Below are positions 58,221 through 64,000 of a stretch of DNA of 64,000 nucleotides, in pieces; position 1 is the stretch's first letter, and every line of letters starts with the position of its first letter. Under the pieces are notes generated by a model. The model had not been told where the DNA came from, ran no database searches, and saw nothing but the letters and a program-made list of their open reading frames with translations. A program made the position numbers and the translations under genes. Origin of the DNA: Telopea speciosissima (Eukaryota > Streptophyta > Magnoliopsida > Proteales > Proteaceae); contig NC_057923.1 of the NCBI RefSeq assembly GCF_018873765.1, positions 57,220,593-57,284,592 on the forward strand, written 5' to 3'.

Positions 58221-59237
58221 AGCTTAACGAGTTTCATATACTTGGCCAAATTTGGCTTCATTTCCTTATGGAGCCTTTGGAATCGTTTTGAGCTTTTTTG
58301 TGCATCAGGGGTTTTTTGTTGTAATTTATTAATAATTTGGTTTACAGTGGCATAAAAAGATGAAGATATTGGCTTGGTTGCAATTTACAAACATCAAGGT
58401 TTAAGGCTACAAGTCTTCAACGAATGAAGTTTTTAAAAGATTCCATTTGATGAAATCCAATTGGATTTGAAAAAATTATGGTTGATTGCACTTGAATATT
58501 GAAGAAGTCATGTCAGTTTTTGGAAAGATAAGACACGCTTCTCAAAATTCTACTTTATTGAGTGAATTTTTGAAGACTTTTCAAAGATAGTCTTTAGATT
58601 CCATGTTTTGGAATCAGATTGGAAGTTCATAAAGGTCTTTTCTCAATTTCCAAGTACTTCATTTACTATGTCAGAGACGCGTGTTCCAAATGCTCTCTCA
58701 AGATGCCAATAGCACAACCCTGGTTCGTTGATGTCTCTTACATCAGGTACAGATCCAGATCCGAAGGTCAACATACTTTATCTCCAAAGCAGACAAGATG
58801 AAAGGTCATGGCCGTACGACCAACCACAGAGCGACATGTCATCTAACCACTGATGTGATCAGTCTTTACTTTTTGACCTTGATTTGACGATCTTGATGGC
58901 GCCATAGTAATTGATGCGCATCTGATGGTATCAATTTAATGAGATCATGTGCACCCTCATGGTCCTTTGATTCTATGCGTTGCCAACTCACCATACATAG
59001 GCGCAAAAGATTCTATTCTAAACCTTCTCATTAGTCGAAATAAAAATGCAATAACTCCCTCATCTGATGGCCGTTTTGGTCCATCCAAATTGCAGTGTGC
59101 TCATTGTGAAGAGACCTATCTCCATGTAACAAAAAAATAGGGATATTATTCATTGAAAAATTTGGATTTCCTTAGTGAAAGCTCTCCTCCCTTTGAAGAA
59201 TGCATTGAAATCAGTCCATGAAATCAGTCCATGAATT

Positions 59238-59256
59238 CTACCCAAAAAAAAAAAAA
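59238..59256. repeat. 19-bp A-tract micro-insertion with 18-bp target duplication
   Basis: CTACCC then A13 between two copies of GAAATCAGTCCATGAATT (59220–59237, 59257–59274). A third partial copy lies just upstream at 59207–59220. Reversed, the insert is T13 GGGTAG, the same form as the other micro-insertions. Confidence 0.75.
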
Positions 59257-59876
59257 GAAATCAGTCCATGAATTATGATGATCATGGTTTTGAAGCCTTT
59301 ATATTTAATTGAATATAAAATGTTGTGATATATATCATAAGCTTTACTGAAGGTGACCGATACCCGATCCGATACCATGCAGTAAAACCATGAGTGAGAG
59401 AGAGAGAGAACTGTTATGTAATGGATTTACCTTCGCTTAATTTGTTCAATTAACAAGGGTTTGATCAGCTGACACATACCCGGTCGAATTAGATGCTTTA
59501 CTCAACACATGTTGCACAACCTATAAACAATACTATTATGTAATTCTGTAGGATAAACCTAGATGGTAATTATATACATACGGATAGTGTTTCCTACAAG
59601 GGCAGAATAAGAAGAAATCTACACACTACAATCAATGATATCATCCATATGTGGCTTAAATGAGGCCCACATGGTTACAATAGGAAAGAGAAATGTCATT
59701 ATGAGACCCATTGTTTATTATGTGTGGAGGGTATAAATGAATTCGCCCAAGAGCGGCGTAGCAATATTTTTCCCTATACACATATAGGGTAAATAGAGTA
59801 TTAAAAAATGGAACTACCATACCACACCTATACCTATTTAGGAGTTTAAACCTCCTTTTAGACCTCATTTGTAAAG

Positions 59877-60519
59877 ATGTCAATTTTGGACCAGAATTAG
59901 GAATCAGATAGATACCGACCCTCCCAATATCCTATTGGTCTAGTTCTGAACCTACTGATTAAGTTATTTTTCTCCCAATGGTTCTAGAACCGTTAGACCA
60001 ACTAGGAATCAGTACAAATCCACATCCTAACCCTATAACTTATCTAATTCTTAAGACTTTAAGGTTATGATAGTCAAGGTCAAGCCCTTTATTTTTTATA
60101 GTCCTTCAATTTTAATTGGTACGACTTGTCCTGGCCATATACTATTTTACTAAAGATTTTGCAGTTAATTTAAAGGTCCATTTGGAAATACTAACTTAAG
60201 AACATACCTTAAAATAATCCTAGTATATGAGGGTGGTTGTGACTTGAAAAAATTGATGGTGGGCTGCATATCTCATTTGACTGAAATTAATCTAAAGGTA
60301 TTGAATATATGTAGTATGTATATATTAGAGTTGTTTTTTTTTTTTTAGTTTGGATTGCTTAGAACCAAAACTAGCCCATCCTTAGTTAATTGTCTTGGAT
60401 CTCAGATTTAGACCCGATTAGCTTCTTGATCTGATTTTAGTCCTAACCTCTTAGGATTGGAACCGTTGAGAAACCTGATCGATAACCCAGAATTGGACCA
60501 ATTGACACCCCTACTGATT
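59877..60519. repeat. Possible degenerate MITE
   Basis: Starts GATGTCAATTTTGGACCAG and ends CTGGACC-like reversed motif (AATTGGACCAATTGACACC), enclosing GGAACCGTT/AACCGTTAG-type motifs. The middle holds unrelated AT-rich sequence. Confidence 0.35.
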
Positions 60520-60684
60520 TGATATCATTTCTGGACAGGTCTTAAACGTTTTACCCCAACTAGATGTCAAGCTTTTTTATATAACAAAAAACTTTCTAAG
60601 CGAACAATATTTCTTTTATCTGGATTGATAAATTGGCATTTTGATCATAGGATTAATAACAATTAATAAACCCCTCAGATGGTT

Positions 60685-60709
60685 TTTTATTTATTTATTT
60701 GGTAAACGA
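60685..60709. repeat. 25-bp (TTTA)n micro-insertion with 15-bp target duplication
   Basis: TTTTATTTATTTATTTGGTA… between two copies of ACCCCTCAGATGGTT (60670–60684, 60710–60724). Confidence 0.8.
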
Positions 60710-60847
60710 ACCCCTCAGATGGTTACTTATGTAAAATTTGACAGTCCATGTCAATTTGTGTGGCCCACCATGTCTTGTCGTTCCCTTTATTTTTTTTTGT
60801 GCTCCCAAACAAACTTGACTTTTTTCTAATAAATATCAAACATTATA

Positions 60848-60869
60848 TATATTTTTTTTTGGGTAAAAA
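60848..60869. repeat. About 22-bp T-tract micro-insertion with imperfect target duplication
   Basis: A T-run then GGGTAAAA between ATCAAACATTATA (60835–60847) and ATCAAACCATTATA (60870–60883). Confidence 0.65.
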
Positions 60870-61982
60870 TCAAACCATTATATTCACATGTTTAAAAATT
60901 GGATTAGTCTTAACAATTAATTCATGATTACATGGTGACAAGCATACTTGGAAAATCCGATTTTGAATTGGGTGAGTCACCCAAGTCAAGTTAATATAAC
61001 ATGAAACCTAATTAGGAGTAATGAAGACTCACCTAGGTTTAGGAAATGAACAGACCAGGTCTGAGTCGACCCAAGTTTTTATTGACTCGGTGTTTTGCCC
61101 AAGTCAAGTGAAAATCAACTAGTTTGATTTTCTTTTTTATTTTTATTGAGCCATACGTTATTTATAGACCATAAGTATGGTCAACAACTAACAAAAGCAT
61201 AGAATTTTTGTTTGTTGTTTTCAATATTAACCTTTTTTTCCCCTTCTCACTTGTTGAGCAATCATACCGTCAGTTCCTCTTCATTTGGAAAAGAAGGAAA
61301 ATATTAAAAAAATAAAATAAAAAATGACTCGTTGAGTTACGAAGTTTTGAAGAATTAAAAAAAAAGAGTCAGAACAAAAAACCTGATTTTCTAACTTTGG
61401 TGACAAGGACAACATTTTTACAAAATTTAGGCTCCAAAAAAATTATGTCATGTGTAGGAGACCCGATACCTTTACATTTTTAGTGAAAACATGTGCTTAG
61501 GTTAAAACTCGCAGATAAATAGTTTTTTTTAAGATTGGTAAATTGATATAAATAGATAGTAACCATAAATTTTGGACACCAATTGAGCTATTACACTAGC
61601 AAGTCAAGAAGAAGAAGAGACTGTAGCTATGTCAAAACATAGTCTTAAATAAAAATGACAACAGGTTTGGCCAATAGTTGCAAAGGGTTTAAAAGATGGG
61701 AAGTAGTTTTCTGTCTCATGTTTCCATCTCTCTCATCCTCAAAACAAGGGGGCAGAAATGTTTTCTCATATTAGGAAGAGAGATAGACTAATAATGAGAG
61801 TACTGGTATAAGTCACACTCCCGGATAGAGTTCTTTTTTCCCTTCAAAGATTCACTTTTGACTGGCTCTACACATGGAAAAGTCATTTCCCCATAATAAG
61901 AAGAAGAAGAAGAAGAAGTGGCGTAAGTCACACTCCCGGATAGAGGCATAAATTGGAATAAGGAGTGATTGAGATCATTCGA

Positions 61983-63446
61983 TCATACATTAGCAAACAA
62001 TTTATAAGATTTGGCGTCGAGAACTATTTGTCTGATTGCTGCAATTGCACCCAACACTCCTAAAATAGAAAATACGATAGCAATCGCAGTGTTTATCCAG
62101 AAAATTAGGCTTCGTTTTGATGGCCTAAACGTTAAGTTGAAGAATACCACAGGCAAGACGAAGTCAAGAGGCATGAACCCAAAAGCTCCAATCAAAGCAT
62201 TTATATCTCCAAAGAAGGGAAGCATTGCTGCAAGTATGGTTCCTGTCACAACAGCTAATGATCTAGAAATCAACCTTGGCACAACATTCCGAATAGAGAA
62301 CTCAGCGCTGTGTGGGTCTCCAAATACACTCTCAAGTACTTCATTTGTGGGTTGCAAGTATACCTGCAACCATAGAAATTTTGAAGGTCATCTCTTAACT
62401 CTTGTTAGGGACTTCGGTAGAACTCATCCTTAAAAACTAGCCATTAAAGAAGATGGTATGGGTGATTTAATTCTTACCACAGCAACAGCTCCAAGTTGGA
62501 GAAGAGTAAAGATATTGGTCATCATAAGAAACCACTTGGGCACTAAGGGTTTGCCTGTAGTACTGTCGAAGAAGTTGTTGAGGATTATACTACTTGCTTG
62601 GTTTCCGAAAGCCCAATAGCCGGCGATGGAAACACTAAAGAAAGTAATCAAAACTACTGTGTAGCAAATTAGTAGTCCCTTGAACATCTTCCCTTTCACC
62701 GGAGGTGCTAAGGTTGCCTGTGAAAAGAGAGAGTGAGACAGTTATTAAAGATCTTTGATATAATTCATCCTTAAAAGCTAGTCGTTAATAAGAGGATGCC
62801 CAAGTCCTTATAAATCTTCACATAAACTCCAACAATCTCCCCTTCCATTTGAGAGCACCCATGGGAACTAAGATCTTTCCCGAGGGATATGATTTTATCT
62901 ATTCTTGGAGGCACACTAGAGTTGCCATGCCCTAGCTCTGATACACTTTTTGAGACTTGGGTAGAACTCATCCTTAAAACCTAACTAGATCAGAAGGTGA
63001 TGAAGTGCAAACCTGAATCTCCGGAATGATCCCATTTCCATATGAGGTAGCGATGATGGCGATTGCACTGAAGAAACTGAAGACCTGACTTGTTTTATTG
63101 CCGAGAATGGAATAGTCTTTGGGAGGTCCCTTGGATGTACTTCCTGGATCAAATTAAATTTGATAATAACTAATGACTACTTCTCCACCAAAACCATAAT
63201 AATCTTTTTCTATAATCTCAAATTAACTTGAAGGGGGGGTGTTTTAAATTTATATATACCTATGTAGATAGCACCTGCTGTGGTGCAAATACTGTAACCA
63301 AGACAAAGAACCAAGGAAACAAAATTGATGTGCCTTAGAGAGTGGAAAGATGGGATTTGAGCTAAGATCAGCATAAAACATCCAAATATGGTTATGAATT
63401 CGTAAAGCTTCATGGTCCCATCTGGTGTTGATAGCAAGTATATTGT
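61983..63446 (-). CDS. GABA transporter 2-like (AAAP family), copy 2, exons 4–7 visible
   Basis: Exons on the minus strand: 63446–63260, 63143–63013, 62717–62478 and 62363–61983, all with the same boundaries as copy 1. Exons 1–3 lie beyond the window. Exon 6 is 240 nt and in frame (ATLAPPVKGKMFKGLL), so this copy looks functional. Landmarks are PSFHSLRHIN, YGNGIIPEIQ, GYWAFGN, AMLPFFGD and FMPLDFVLP. In exon 7 it differs from copy 1 at about 11 of 126 residues; in exon 4 at only one residue. The duplication starts about 35–40 bp beyond the stop (47131 and 61946 are the first clearly matching positions), so the two genes share little 3' flank. Same role inferred: membrane transport of GABA or related amino acids. 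Confidence 0.92.
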
Positions 63447-64000
63447 CTGCAAAACCAAATTTTTATCAGTTCTTACTTGCACATCCATTATCAATCTTTG
63501 TTGTATGAACAGAGTGTAGGGAATTACGTGAACGACTCACAGCCGTTCAGATGGAATCCATTCTGTGGGAATGTTCCATCTGAACGTTTTTGAGTCTTAG
63601 TTCATGTACGTGAACATTCACCCCCTTTGTATGAGCATGCGCTGGCATCTTGGGGGTGGAAATTCTACCTTTCATGGGGGTGGGGTGCTCATTTTGCCCC
63701 TCACTATGTCTGGCGTGGCCTCGATGGATCGCCCCACTGTGCACACATGGCCACTGCTACGCCGCACAATGCGCACAGCAGCGCTCCAGTTATAACAGTA
63801 GATAAAAATTCGGCCTGAATCCCCCCCCCCCCCCCCCAACCCCCACCCCCCACCCCCACACACACACACACACACACACACACAACATTTTCCCATAGAG
63901 TTAATAAATTGTAGGATTCCATTAAAAGAGAAAAATATATTATAAAAAAAAAGTTGCACAATTCAACGAAATCTGCTTAGGAATTCTCTAGACTCTTTTT
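63447..64000 (-). other. Intron 3 of transporter copy 2 (part)
   Basis: Homologous to the exon-4 side of intron 3 in copy 1, including the hairpin near 63530–63600. It has about 100–150 bp extra (63724–63880), ending in a C-tract and (CA)n at about 63822–63880, that copy 1 lacks or has lost. Confidence 0.75.

Larger units (their letters stand above)
57491..59219. other. Intergenic, small repeats
   Basis: Holds a micro-insertion (57749–57764), a 27-bp direct repeat (58155–58181, 58194–58220) and otherwise nothing recognised. 58600–59140 has several short open frames without family resemblance. Confidence 0.4.
60520..61945. other. Intergenic between the composite element and transporter copy 2
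   Basis: Contains two micro-insertions, an AAG microsatellite (about 61902–61918) and a direct repeat of AGTCACACTCCCGGATAGAG (about 61816 and 61926). No gene seen. Confidence 0.5.

Noticed and set aside
63672..63961. Gly/Cys/Val repeat frames
   Set aside because: Caused by the C-tract and (CA)n microsatellite in the intron of transporter copy 2.

Overview
This window looks like nuclear DNA of a flowering plant. It has split genes with plant-type GT–AG introns up to 4.9 kb, plant-specific families (AT-hook PPC proteins, type III polyketide synthase, AAAP amino-acid/GABA transporters), and many plant hAT, Mutator-like, copia, LINE and Au-type SINE remnants. The species cannot be fixed from the sequence; the large TE-filled introns fit a medium-to-large woody angiosperm genome.

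Layout. 1–2640 holds two copia-type LTR 3' ends lying tail to tail. 2906–7899 is a complete but inactive hAT transposon with 8-bp target duplications and a decayed DUF659/hATC transposase. 8454–16680 (+) is the 3' half of a RAD5A-like DNA-repair translocase gene (RING plus helicase C-terminal domain); one of its introns carries a 3.8-kb antisense copia fragment with an internal inversion. 16681–29145 is gene-poor: MITEs, a LINE fragment, a 9-copy tandem array and poly-G tracts. 29146–37130 (+) is a complete five-exon AHL (AT-hook, PPC) gene of 344 aa; its third intron holds a LINE, a hAT MITE and a near-perfect 418-bp palindrome. 40167–41494 (-) is a two-exon, chalcone-synthase-like type III polyketide synthase with an altered active-site pocket and a shifted splice site. 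42364–45632 holds small DNA transposons and a broken gene start. 47166–52229 (-) and 61983–beyond 64000 (-) are two copies of a seven-exon GABA-transporter-2-like gene, about 14.8 kb apart. Copy 1 has a one-base deletion in exon 6; copy 2 is open in every exon visible. Between them, 52480–56993 is bounded by long inverted repeats and looks like a composite non-autonomous Mutator-like element holding tandem arrays, an Au-type SINE and a GRF zinc-finger gene fragment. It is followed by a telomere-like TTTAGGG/GGGTTTT tract.

The genes do not form one pathway. They cover DNA-damage tolerance (RAD5A-like), chromatin/transcription regulation (AHL), phenylpropanoid-type secondary metabolism (PKS) and amino-acid transport. 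No operon, CRISPR array, rRNA or confident tRNA gene was seen. I found no convincing evidence for an entirely new biological system. The most unusual signals are the composite element at 52.5–57.0 kb, a recurrent class of 16–30 bp poly-T micro-insertions with their own target duplications, the TG…CA palindrome with 5-bp target duplication, and the divergent PKS.
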